A model generated the notes under the pieces. That model worked only from the letters and a program-made list of their open reading frames with translations. It was not told the DNA's origin and searched no databases. The position numbers and the translations under genes are program-made. A stretch of 64,000 bases of DNA from positions 1 to 64,000 of the forward strand of contig NZ_SSMQ01000070.1 in assembly GCF_005144585.1 (NCBI RefSeq). The letters are read 5' to 3'. Below are positions 43,420 through 51,003 of the stretch, in pieces. The first letter of the stretch is position 1. Each line of letters starts with the position of its first letter. Source of the stretch: Polyangium fumosum. GTDB taxonomy: Bacteria > Myxococcota_A > Polyangia > Polyangiales > Polyangiaceae.

Positions 43420-44088
43420 ATGAAGGTTCTCATCGTCGAGGACGACACGCGGGTCGCGAAGTTCGTCGCCCGTGTCCTCACGGAGGAGGGCTACGTGGCT
43501 GACGTCTGCGCGAACGGCGCCGACGCCACGCAGCAAGCCCAGTCTGGGATGTACGATCTCATCCTGCTCGACTGGATGCTCCCGGACGTTGACGGCCTCT
43601 CCGTCTGCCGGACGCTCCGCCGCGCGGGCCTCGCCACGCCCATCCTCATGCTCACCGCGCGTGGCGAGCTGCGCGAGCGTGTCCTCGGGCTGGAGACGGG
43701 CGCGGACGACTACCTGGTCAAGCCCTTCGAAATCGAGGAGCTGCTCGCGCGCATTCGGGCGCTCGTGCGGCGCTCGTCGGCGTTCTCCAAGCTCGCCTGC
43801 GGCGACCTGGAGGTCGATCGGATGAACCGCCGCGCGCTCCTCCGCGGCGCCGCGCTTGATCTGACGGGCCGTGAATACACGCTCCTCCTGCACCTTGCCC
43901 TCCGCGTCGATCGCGTGGCGCCCAAGTCGGAGCTGCTCGCGCACGTCTGGGAGATGAAGTTCGACCCTGGGACGAACATCGTCGAGGTCCACGTGAGCCG
44001 CCTCCGGGACAAGCTCGGCGAGCACGCCTGGATGATCGAGACCGTGCGCGGCGTCGGCTACCGGCTGCGCGCCGAGAGGGCCCCGTGA
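43420..44088 (+). CDS. OmpR/PhoB-family response regulator
   Basis: The 222-residue protein has a receiver (E-D-D at 7-9, Asp51 in L-L-D-W-M-L-P-D, Lys101 in L-V-K-P-F) and a winged-helix DNA-binding domain (L-T-G-R-E-Y-T-L-L-L-H-L, V-E-V-H-V-S-R-L-R-D-K-L, V-R-G-V-G-Y-R-L). It is a typical two-component output protein. Its stop overlaps the GTG start of the kinase gene, so the pair is co-translated. Target genes are unknown. Confidence 0.95.
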   Translation: MKVLIVEDDTRVAKFVARVLTEEGYVADVCANGADATQQAQSGMYDLILLDWMLPDVDGLSVCRTLRRAGLATPILMLTARGELRERVLGLETGADDYLVKPFEIEELLARIRALVRRSSAFSKLACGDLEVDRMNRRALLRGAALDLTGREYTLLLHLALRVDRVAPKSELLAHVWEMKFDPGTNIVEVHVSRLRDKLGEHAWMIETVRGVGYRLRAERAP

Positions 44089-45494
44089 GCTTCCAGAGGC
44101 GCTTCGTCGGCGCCGTCTCCGTGCTGACGATGGGGACGCTGGGCGGCGCGTTGATGGCCATCTCCATCGCCGTCAACGCCTCCCAGCAGCGCCAGCTCGA
44201 CGAGGCGCTGCGCGCCGAAGCCACCGAGGAAGCGCGCGAAGCCTCGGCCCTCGGCGGCGACGAGCTTGCCATCAGCGACCGTCCTGGGCCCGCCGCGAAC
44301 GACGTCGGGCCCCTGACGAAGTACGGCGCCATCTTCAACCCCGAGGGCCGTGTCCTCGCCGCGACCCCGACCTTCCACGGCTCGCCGCCGCCGCTGGAGA
44401 CCCTCGGGCCCGGCACGATGGAGTGCTTCAACCTGTGGTTCCGCGGAGAGCACCTGCGCGGCGTGCTCGTGCCCATCCCCGCCCACGCCGGCGCGCGCCT
44501 CTTGCTTGCAGCCCCCCGCGCCGATCTCGACGGAGACGCCTCCTTCCTGGCCCGCGCGATGCTCACGGTGTTCTTCGTGGCCGTCGGCTGGTCCGCGCTG
44601 CTGGCGACCTGGATCGTGCGTCGCCTGACGCGCGAACACGAGGCCATCACGCTCGTCGTACGGCGCGTGGCCGCCGGCGATCTGTCCGCGCGCGTCGCGA
44701 CCCGCACGGGCGACGCGGAGATCGCGCAGCTCGGCCGGGACATCAACGAGATGATCGAGCGTCTCGACGTGCTCGTCGCCTCGCAGCAAAGGTTCATCGC
44801 GCAAGCAGCCCACGAGATGCGCTCGCCGCTGACGACGCTCTACGGCGAACTCTCGCACGCCCTCCGCAAACCCCGCGACGCCGACACCTACCGGCGAGCC
44901 ATCGAGGAGGCCCTCGAAGCCGCCCGCCGGCTGAAGCTGATGACCGACGATCTGCTCGCCCTCGCGCGCCTGGGCGCCGACGTAGGCGAGCCGTCGGAGC
45001 CAGTCGACGTGCTCGAACGAGCCCGCGCCGCCGCCGAAGCCGTCGCCTGGGAAGCCCGCGAGCGAGACACACGCATCGATGTCCAAGGAGCCCCCGCGAC
45101 CGTGCTCGGGCATTCCCGAAACCTGGAGCGGCTCCTCCGAAACCTGATCGAGAATGCCGTGCGGCACTCCCCCAAAGGAGGGCGCGTCGAAGTCGTCGTC
45201 GAGCCCCGCGGCGACACCATCGAGGCCGCCGTGAGCGACGAAGGCCCCGGCATCCCCGAAGCCGAACGCGTGCGCGTCTTCGAGCCCTTCTATCGAGGCG
45301 TACGCGAGCGAGCCGACGACATGCCCGGCGCCGGCCTCGGCCTCCCCATCGCACGCCAAATCGCACGCGCCCACGGAGGCGACGTGCTCTTCGACGCGAC
45401 GCGGTCGAAAGGGAGCCGATTCGTCGTACGATTTCCAGCCGCTCGGGAGGGCGACGCCGAACGCGAGCCACGGGAGGGGGAACGGGCCGCGTGA
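44085..45494 (+). CDS. Sensor histidine kinase, partner of the OmpR regulator
   Basis: A GTG start overlaps the regulator's stop. The 469-residue protein has transmembrane helices at about 8-30 and 158-178 with a 125-residue sensor domain between them, a HAMP linker (V-V-R-R-V-A-A-G-D-L-S-A-R-V), HisKA with His243 in A-A-H-E-M-R-S-P-L, and an HATPase (N-L-I-E-N-A-V-R-H-S, D-E-G-P-G-I-P, G-A-G-L-G-L-P-I-A). The signal is unknown. It is an inner-membrane sensor with a short periplasmic domain. Confidence 0.95.
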   Translation: MSFQRRFVGAVSVLTMGTLGGALMAISIAVNASQQRQLDEALRAEATEEAREASALGGDELAISDRPGPAANDVGPLTKYGAIFNPEGRVLAATPTFHGSPPPLETLGPGTMECFNLWFRGEHLRGVLVPIPAHAGARLLLAAPRADLDGDASFLARAMLTVFFVAVGWSALLATWIVRRLTREHEAITLVVRRVAAGDLSARVATRTGDAEIAQLGRDINEMIERLDVLVASQQRFIAQAAHEMRSPLTTLYGELSHALRKPRDADTYRRAIEEALEAARRLKLMTDDLLALARLGADVGEPSEPVDVLERARAAAEAVAWEARERDTRIDVQGAPATVLGHSRNLERLLRNLIENAVRHSPKGGRVEVVVEPRGDTIEAAVSDEGPGIPEAERVRVFEPFYRGVRERADDMPGAGLGLPIARQIARAHGGDVLFDATRSKGSRFVVRFPAAREGDAEREPREGERAA

Positions 45495-45598
45495 AGCGCG
45501 GAGCCGGGGCGTTGCCCCAGACCCCACCGGGGTTGTCCACCCCTGGACCCGGACCAGCGCAAGCGCTGGACTCGGGGTACTGATCAAACTTGATCAGC
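45495..45598. repeat. Mosaic repeat, copy B (single module)
   Basis: This is one module only: the GC-rich part with GGGGCGTTGCCCC, GGACCAGC-GCAA-GCGCTGGAC, then a hairpin CTGATCAA-AC-TTGATCAG at 45580-45597. The hairpin has wholly different stem bases from copies A, C, D and E but sits at the same place in the module. It lies immediately after the kinase stop at 45494. Confidence 0.75.
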
Positions 45599-45620
45599 CT
45601 GGCCGTCCCGCCGAAAGCGC

Positions 45621-45839
45621 GTGGTGGTCACGCGGCCCCAGGGCGCCACCCGCTACACCCCCGGCGTGGGCTGGGACAGGGGAGGCTCCGCGCGAGCCGC
45701 CACCGCCCCGGGGACGCAGCTCGACCTGTTCGCGTGGCGGCCGAAGGAACGGCAATTGCCGCTTTTCCCCGTCGTAGGAGGTCTCGGGTTGCTCTCTCGG
45801 GTTGGAGGCCACATGGACTCCGTGTTGACGACAAGTTGA
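45621..45839 (+). CDS. Possible 72-residue protein with two clamp-like motifs
   Basis: A GTG-started frame gives 72 residues. In the middle it has Q-L-D-L-F and, 12 residues later, Q-L-P-L-F. Both match the Q-L-x-L-F consensus of beta sliding-clamp binding motifs. The rest is low complexity and there is no clear SD. It may be a fragment of a larger gene or a chance frame. It lies between repeat copy B and the promoter of the toxin-antitoxin pair. Confidence 0.3.
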   Translation: MVVTRPQGATRYTPGVGWDRGGSARAATAPGTQLDLFAWRPKERQLPLFPVVGGLGLLSRVGGHMDSVLTTS

Positions 45840-45852
45840 CGACGAGTGGGGG

Positions 45853-45881
45853 TTGAACCGCCATCAGGTCGGTTGTATACC
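45853..45881 (+). promoter_or_regulatory. Sigma-70-like promoter of the Panacea pair
   Basis: TTGAAC at 45853-45858 and TATACC at 45876-45881 are separated by exactly 17 bp, close to consensus and unusual in such GC-rich DNA. It points towards the GTG start at 45945. Two TTGACGAC copies lie just upstream (45833 and 45836 regions). Confidence 0.6.
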
Positions 45882-45886
45882 TGCGC

Positions 45887-45905
45887 AACATCCTGACAAG
45901 ATGTT
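45887..45905. promoter_or_regulatory. Inverted repeat, candidate operator
   Basis: AACATC and GATGTT are inverted copies with a 7-bp spacer, 6 bp after the -10 box of the candidate promoter. This is where a toxin-antitoxin repressor would bind to control its own operon. Binding is inferred. Confidence 0.4.
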
Positions 45906-45944
45906 CAGTAGGTTGGCCTCTTAGCCCAACTGGGGTGGTGTGCC

Positions 45945-46532
45945 GTGGATCAGGACAAGCAGGCACAAGAACGACTGATCGAGGCGGCGGTCGCCTTGCT
46001 GGAAGGCGCCCCTGGACGCCGGATGCAGATCACCAACCTGAACAAGGCACTCTTCTACCTTGATCTGGTCGCCCTGCGTGACACTGGGAAAACCATCACG
46101 GACAACGTGTATTTGGCGATGGACAACGGTCCCGTCATGCACGGATACCGAGAGAAGCTTGTCGGAGCGCTGGAGAAGCTCGCGCTTGCCCACCAAGATG
46201 ACGAAGGGCTCGGCAAACCAGTTGTCCTGACGGGACAACTGGAATCGTACCACTTTCTCGACGATCACTGGCGCAAGAAGGCCGAACAGGTCGCGTCCAT
46301 CGTCGCTGGCGTTTCAGCCGCAAAGATTTCGCAGTCGTCGCACAGCAATCTTGGCTGGAAGATCGCGGACGCGCGGCGGACCAAGGGCGGAAAAAAGACT
46401 GCGCCCCCGCCCATCAACATGTTCATCGCGATGCAATCGATCTGCGGTAAGGATCCGTGGCTCACGGAACCCGCCGACGATGCGTTCAATGCCGCGTTGG
46501 AGGCCGATGGGAGCGACGGGGAGCCGTGGTGA
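45945..46532 (+). CDS. Panacea-domain (PanA-type, SocA-like) antitoxin
   Basis: A GTG start gives 195 residues. The pattern T-N-L-N-K-A-L-F-Y-L-D-L, D-N-V-Y-L-A-M-D-N-G-P-V and a long helical end fits the Panacea/DUF4065 family, which neutralises many unrelated toxins. The family also includes SocA of Caulobacter. It is the first gene of a two-gene unit; its stop overlaps the GTG of the next gene. The toxin it restrains is the next gene by position. Domain call is by pattern. Confidence 0.8.
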   Translation: MDQDKQAQERLIEAAVALLEGAPGRRMQITNLNKALFYLDLVALRDTGKTITDNVYLAMDNGPVMHGYREKLVGALEKLALAHQDDEGLGKPVVLTGQLESYHFLDDHWRKKAEQVASIVAGVSAAKISQSSHSNLGWKIADARRTKGGKKTAPPPINMFIAMQSICGKDPWLTEPADDAFNAALEADGSDGEPW

Positions 46533-46939
46533 AACAAGCCGCACCCCAGCCCCAGCCTCAAGTTAGGCAGAACCTGACGCGAACTGACATCACATGGCGC
46601 GTTCTGCCGCTGGCAAAGCCAGCGTTGGATGATGCGCGCCGGCTATTTGGTGATGATGGGTACGAGGAGCAGAAGGCCTCTCTCCAAGATATTTTGTGTT
46701 CGTACTTCAATGCGGACAACGCATGTACTGCCCAGATGTCGAACATTTCGCCACTTGGCGCGCGCGGTGAAGCAAAAGTATTCAAGGCGCGCTGGGGCCT
46801 TCCAGGTGGTGGAAAAAGCGGAGGTTTGCGCCTCGCGCTGAAAGTCTACTGCAAGGAACGGCGCGTGGAGATCGCCGGCGCTTGGGTAAGGCGTGACGAG
46901 CCGCAAGATGCGGACTTCGACCGTGCGTTCAACAATTGA
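46529..46939 (+). CDS. Putative toxin of the Panacea pair
   Basis: A GTG start overlaps the antitoxin stop (GTGA), so the two are translationally coupled. The 136-residue product has N-terminal T-W-R-V-L-P-L, a helix around A-L-D-D-A-R-R-L-F, a D-I-L-C-S-Y-F-N-A-D segment, then strands K-V-F-K-A-R-W-G-L-P-G-G-G-K-S-G-G-L-R and A-L-K-V-Y-C-K-E-R. The basic strand-rich end resembles RelE-like or similar small toxins, but no named family was recognised. Its position makes it the likely toxin. Confidence 0.65.
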   Translation: MKQAAPQPQPQVRQNLTRTDITWRVLPLAKPALDDARRLFGDDGYEEQKASLQDILCSYFNADNACTAQMSNISPLGARGEAKVFKARWGLPGGGKSGGLRLALKVYCKERRVEIAGAWVRRDEPQDADFDRAFNN

Positions 46940-46967
46940 ACGTGGAGTGGCTGTGCGCGAGGTAATG

Positions 46968-46996
46968 GCGACGGGGACGACCCAAGGCCCCGTCGC
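46968..46996 (+). terminator. Strong hairpin after the toxin gene
   Basis: GCGACGGGG at 46968-46976 pairs perfectly with CCCCGTCGC at 46988-46996 around an 11-nt loop, followed by TTTG. It starts 29 bp after the toxin stop. It is a plausible terminator, though the T-run is short. Confidence 0.55.
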
Positions 46997-47087
46997 TTTG
47001 TAGCGCTTCCGCTTCCTGGTCTTCCACGTGGGGCGTGGAGCGTGCTTCGGAAAGCCGATTCCGTCAAATGACGACACTTTGGCTCAA

Positions 47088-47165
47088 ATGACCGGACTAC
47101 CGGACCCAGGACGATGAACTGCGCCATGCGCAGTTCATCGAACGGCCGCTGACAAGACCGGTGAC
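47088..47165. repeat. Mosaic repeat, copy C (core hairpin only)
   Basis: The hairpin CGATGAACTGCGC-CAT-GCGCAGTTCATCG lies at 47112-47140, with a GGACCCAGG to the left and AACGGCC...GACAAGACC to the right, which match the same parts in copies A, D and E. The outer GC-rich part is missing. It is in an 860-bp gap. Confidence 0.75.
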
Positions 47166-47799
47166 GATCCTGGAGGCCAAGGCCGCGGCGGAGACGAGTC
47201 CCGGGGGGAGAGCACGAGCGCTGCGCGGGGCCCGTCCTCGATCGGTGAGCTTTGCGCGGTTGCCGCTGGGCATCTCGACAGGCGACATCGGTTTTCGTCC
47301 TCGTTTGTTCGGCGCCGCAACAAGCACACGTCCCCGCCGTCGGACCTCGGTCACGAAGCGGAACGAGGTCCCTCGGCACGACAGGGTCAGCGTCGCGCGA
47401 CCAGACACGTGGCAGGGCGTGTTCCCAGGGGAAGGTCGAGCCCAGAGACGAGGATCGGGGGCGGCCGAGGGTCCTTGTCGAGCCGCCGATCACGTGCTGT
47501 CCGCCCCTCCATGGACCTGGTCGCGGGGACGGACCGGTCAGCGCGGAGACCCACGTCGGAGGTTGGGCCGTGTCCCTCGGGAGGTCACGCGTCGAAGACC
47601 TCTGTCGCGCCGCCGAACACACGCCGTCAATGGCAGAGGGCACGTGTTCGGCCCCATTCCAGGCATCCTCCCCCCTCGCCGCCACGTGGCTGAGCAGGGT
47701 CCTTGGGGGGGCTCGACGGTGACGCTTCGAAGAACGGCGCAGGACAGGTGCCCCCATTTCAGGCGCGCTCCGCACGCGGATCGCAGATACTCGGGTGTG
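47166..47799. other. 634-bp gap without a recognised gene
   Basis: The frames in this stretch are long but lack codon bias, SD or family motifs. Arg/Pro-rich translations appear on both strands. No promoter or clear repeat was found, apart from copy C on its left edge. It may be decayed coding DNA. Confidence 0.4.
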
Positions 47800-49344
47800 A
47801 TGTCCCCTGTGACCTCCTCCAAAACCAACACCACGCGGTACCTCGTCGCCCTCGCCGTGATCCCCCTGGCCCTGTCCACCGCGTGTGGATCCGAGCTCCC
47901 CACGTCGGAGGCCATGCCCGAGGAGATCACACCGACGCATCTCCCCGCCGTCCGGAAGGACGAAAGCAACTCGCTCCTGCCGACCTACGACGCGGTCCTG
48001 CACGCGGCCGACGGAAACCAGCATGCGTGGTTTGGCGCCGACGTGGCGCTCGACGGGGAGACAGCGCTGATCGCGGCGTCCGGGGGCGCATACGTCTTCG
48101 TCCGGGAGGAGCTCGGCTGGACCGAGCAAGCCCATTTCATATCGGATGACCCGGAAGAGTCCGGCTTCGGCGCCGGGATCGCGATCCAGGGAGACACCGC
48201 GCTCGTCGGCGCCGCCATCTGGTACGTCGATCAGCCCGAAAAAAGGAACGCCACCCATGTGTTCGTGCGAGACGGCGTGACGTGGACCCAAACGACGACG
48301 CTTCGCGCCAGCGACGGGACGAACGCGGACTACTTCGGCGCCGCAGTGTCGTTGTCGGGAAAGACGGCGCTCATCGGCGCGCCGGAGGCGCGGATCGGCG
48401 CGACCGAGGGGGCGGGCGCGGCCTACGTCTTCGTCGAAGAGGGCGGCACATGGAAGGAGCAGGCCAAGCTCGTTGCGAGCGACAGCGCGCTCTCCGGGTG
48501 GTTCGGCACTTCGGTGGCGCTCGACGGAGATACGGCCCTCGTCGGGGCCTGGGCCGAGGCGCCCAAAGGCGCGGCCTATGTCTTCGAGCGCGAGGGGGCG
48601 ACGTGGACCCAGACGGCCAAGCTCGTGCCGAGGGACGGGGAGCAATGGATGGGTTTTGGTGTCGATGTGGCGCTCGACGGCGACCGGGCGCTCATCGCCG
48701 CCGGAAACACCGTGCCCGGGGCGGGCCCGGGCTCGGCGTACATCTTCGAGCGGAGCGGCGGGACCTGGGTGGAAAAGGCCCAACTGCTCCCGAAGACGCC
48801 TTGGCCTCCGCATGCGCATGTCGAGTCGGTGGCGCTCGACGGAGACACGGCGATCGTCGCGTTGAAAGGCTTGCTCGGCGAGACCAAGGTCGGGGAAGGC
48901 GCGGCCCGTGTCTTTCAGCAGATCGGCGATGCTTGGGTCGAGAAGGCGCGGCTCGAGCCCCAGATCCCGGCGCCGGGCAGTTGGTTTGGCTCTTCATGCG
49001 CGCTCTCGGGGAACGTGGCCCTCATCGGGGCGCAACTGCAGACGATCGACGCCATCGAGGAGAAAGGCGCGGTGCATGCCTTCGAGCTCGTGACCGAGAC
49101 GGGCGACGCCTGCGCCACCGGGGACGATTGCCCGAGCGGCGTTTGCGTGGACGGCATTTGTTGCGGCGCGGAGGGCTGCCCCGAGGTCGACGGGACGGGA
49201 GGATCCGGGGGACAGGGCGCGGACATGGCGACCGCCGAAGCGGGCTGCCAGTGCGGAATCGACAACACGAGCGCCTCCTCGACGCTGCACCACGTCGCAG
49301 GCCTGCTCTTGCTCGGGCTCCTGGGGTTGCGCCGGAAGCGCTGA
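47800..49344 (+). CDS. FG-GAP-like repeat lipoprotein with MYXO-CTERM-like end
   Basis: The ATG at 47800 opens a signal ending A-L-S-T-A-C, giving 514 residues. Seven repeats of about 55 residues follow, each like W-F-G-x-S-V-A-L-D-G-D-T-A-L-V-G-A and A-Y-V-F, as in FG-GAP/integrin-alpha-like propellers. A Cys-rich module (C-A-T-G-D-D-C, V-C-V-D-G-I-C-C) follows, then a Gly/Ser linker, G-C-Q-C-G and a final hydrophobic helix L-L-L-L-G-L-L-G-L-R-R-K-R, which fits a MYXO-CTERM sorting anchor. A protein with both lipobox and MYXO-CTERM-like end is odd. It is probably a surface protein. Confidence 0.88.
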   Translation: MSPVTSSKTNTTRYLVALAVIPLALSTACGSELPTSEAMPEEITPTHLPAVRKDESNSLLPTYDAVLHAADGNQHAWFGADVALDGETALIAASGGAYVFVREELGWTEQAHFISDDPEESGFGAGIAIQGDTALVGAAIWYVDQPEKRNATHVFVRDGVTWTQTTTLRASDGTNADYFGAAVSLSGKTALIGAPEARIGATEGAGAAYVFVEEGGTWKEQAKLVASDSALSGWFGTSVALDGDTALVGAWAEAPKGAAYVFEREGATWTQTAKLVPRDGEQWMGFGVDVALDGDRALIAAGNTVPGAGPGSAYIFERSGGTWVEKAQLLPKTPWPPHAHVESVALDGDTAIVALKGLLGETKVGEGAARVFQQIGDAWVEKARLEPQIPAPGSWFGSSCALSGNVALIGAQLQTIDAIEEKGAVHAFELVTETGDACATGDDCPSGVCVDGICCGAEGCPEVDGTGGSGGQGADMATAEAGCQCGIDNTSASSTLHHVAGLLLLGLLGLRRKR

Positions 49345-49363
49345 TCCCCCCCGGGCCGCGGCC

Positions 49364-49676
49364 TTGCTGGGGCTTTGCCCCAGGCCCCAGCAGGGGCTCT
49401 CCGCCCCTGCACCCGGACCAGCCAGGGGCTGGACCCAAGCTCGATGAACTGCGCGATGCGCAGTTCATCGAACAGGCCCGGTCAAGACCAGCAGCGACAC
49501 TGCCAACCGAGACAGCCGCGCTGCGGGTTCGGCTGGCGAACTGGGTTCTTCGTCGGCCTGTTTGAAAACCTGCGCGCTGCGCAGTTTTTCAACCCTGGGT
49601 CCAGCGCCTCGCTGGTCCGGGGTCGAGGGGGCGGACAGCCCCCCGCGGGGTCCGGGGCGGCGCCCCGGCGCGGCCC
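49364..49676. repeat. Mosaic repeat, copy D (complete)
   Basis: It is the same element as copy A, about 6.5 kb away. Hairpins lie at 49442-49470 and 49562-49592 (one mismatch in the second). The 91-bp core between the hairpins has the same length as in copy A with roughly ten base differences by eye. It sits between two convergent genes, the MYXO-CTERM protein and the efflux outer-membrane factor. Confidence 0.85.
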
Positions 49677-49692
49677 GAGCCCCATGCGGCGC

Positions 49693-51003
49693 TCAGGGCG
49701 CCACGCCGGCCGCTTGCCACACGGCCACCTCGGCGATCTTGGCGTCGACGGCCAGGTCCACGAACCGGAGCTTTGCGTCACGCGCGGAGGTGTAGGCATC
49801 CACGAGCTCCAGCACCGCGAGGCGCCCGTCGCTGTAGGCGGCTTCGATTTCGCCGACCATGGCCGCGCTGGAAGCCAGCGCCGATTCTCGATATTTTTCC
49901 AGCGCGACGCGGCGCCGGCTCGCGGCGGCGTGCTCGGCGCGGACACGCTGGTCGACTTCGAGCGTGAGGCCGTCCGCGGCGCTCGACCATGCTTGGGCGC
50001 GCATGCGCGCGGCGGGGATCCTGCCTTGGCCGCGGTCCAGCGACGGAATCGGGACCGTCACGCCCACGAGGACATCGTATTGCCGCTCGTTGTTCGGGCC
50101 GATCCCTTGGCCGACGCCGAGGCCGCCGTAGACCGCGATCCCTGGGAACACCGAGCGCTGGGCGATATCGACCTCCGCCGCTGCGGCGCGCGCGCGGAGC
50201 TGCATGGCGTTGACCTCGGCGTTGTGGTTTTTCGCGGCGTCCAGGAAGCTGCTCAGCGACGGCAGGGACGACGATTCGTAGAGATCCATCTTCGGGGCCC
50301 CCAGGAGCGCCGAGGCGCCTGGACCAACGGCGACGTCGAAGGCGCCTCGCTCGGTCGCGATCTGCGCTTCGGCCTCCTCGACGGCCGCGCGCGCGTCTGC
50401 GACGGCAATGGCCATGCGGGATGCATGATAGCGGGGCGCGAGCCCCCCTGCGACGCGCGCCTCGACGATGCCTCGGGCGCGCTCCACCTGCACGAGGGTC
50501 CCCGCGACGACATTCCTCCGCTCGAAGGCGCCCGCGAGCGCGAGGAAGGCCCGGCGCACTTCGAGCGCGAGGCGTGTCCGCGTGGCGCCGGTGTCGGCGT
50601 GCGTGGCGTCTCGCTCGAATTCCGCAGCGCGACGCCGCGCCGTCGGCAGGCCACTCGTCTCCAGGAATTGCGTCACGCCGATCTGCCCCGCGCCGAGCAG
50701 CGGATCGTACGTGGTGTACCCGAGGGATCGCGCATATTGGATGTTGATCTGCGGATTCGTCCAGACCCCCGCGGCCACGACGTCGTGCGCCGCGGCGCGG
50801 CCCGTGGCTTGCGCGGAGACGAGCTGCGGGTGGCGATCGAGGGCCGCGAGCGCCTCGGCCAGCGAGAACCCTGCGGCCGCGGGCGCCTCGCTTGTCGTCG
50901 CCACAGCGTCGACGCCGGCCTGCGCGGGCTCCGCCAGGGCCAGGAGGACGAGGCAGGCCCCGGGGACGAGCCCGCGCCGCATGGCAAGCTTCAAGAATCG
51001 CAT
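49693..51003 (-). CDS. TolC/CzcC-family outer-membrane efflux protein
   Basis: The 436-residue protein starts at 51003 and has a signal peptide (L-V-L-L-A-L-A-E-P-A-Q-A). Two long-helix repeats, each with A-L-E-V-R-R / L-E-V-D-Q-R-V and A-Y-S-D-G-R-L-A-V-L-E-L-V-D-A-Y, fit TolC-like channels. Such a channel connects an RND pump to the outside. The start overlaps the end of the pump gene by 13 bp, so it is the last gene of the leftward efflux operon. A later ATG at 50982 is possible. Confidence 0.9.
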   Translation of the reverse strand: MRFLKLAMRRGLVPGACLVLLALAEPAQAGVDAVATTSEAPAAAGFSLAEALAALDRHPQLVSAQATGRAAAHDVVAAGVWTNPQINIQYARSLGYTTYDPLLGAGQIGVTQFLETSGLPTARRRAAEFERDATHADTGATRTRLALEVRRAFLALAGAFERRNVVAGTLVQVERARGIVEARVAGGLAPRYHASRMAIAVADARAAVEEAEAQIATERGAFDVAVGPGASALLGAPKMDLYESSSLPSLSSFLDAAKNHNAEVNAMQLRARAAAAEVDIAQRSVFPGIAVYGGLGVGQGIGPNNERQYDVLVGVTVPIPSLDRGQGRIPAARMRAQAWSSAADGLTLEVDQRVRAEHAAASRRRVALEKYRESALASSAAMVGEIEAAYSDGRLAVLELVDAYTSARDAKLRFVDLAVDAKIAEVAVWQAAGVAP

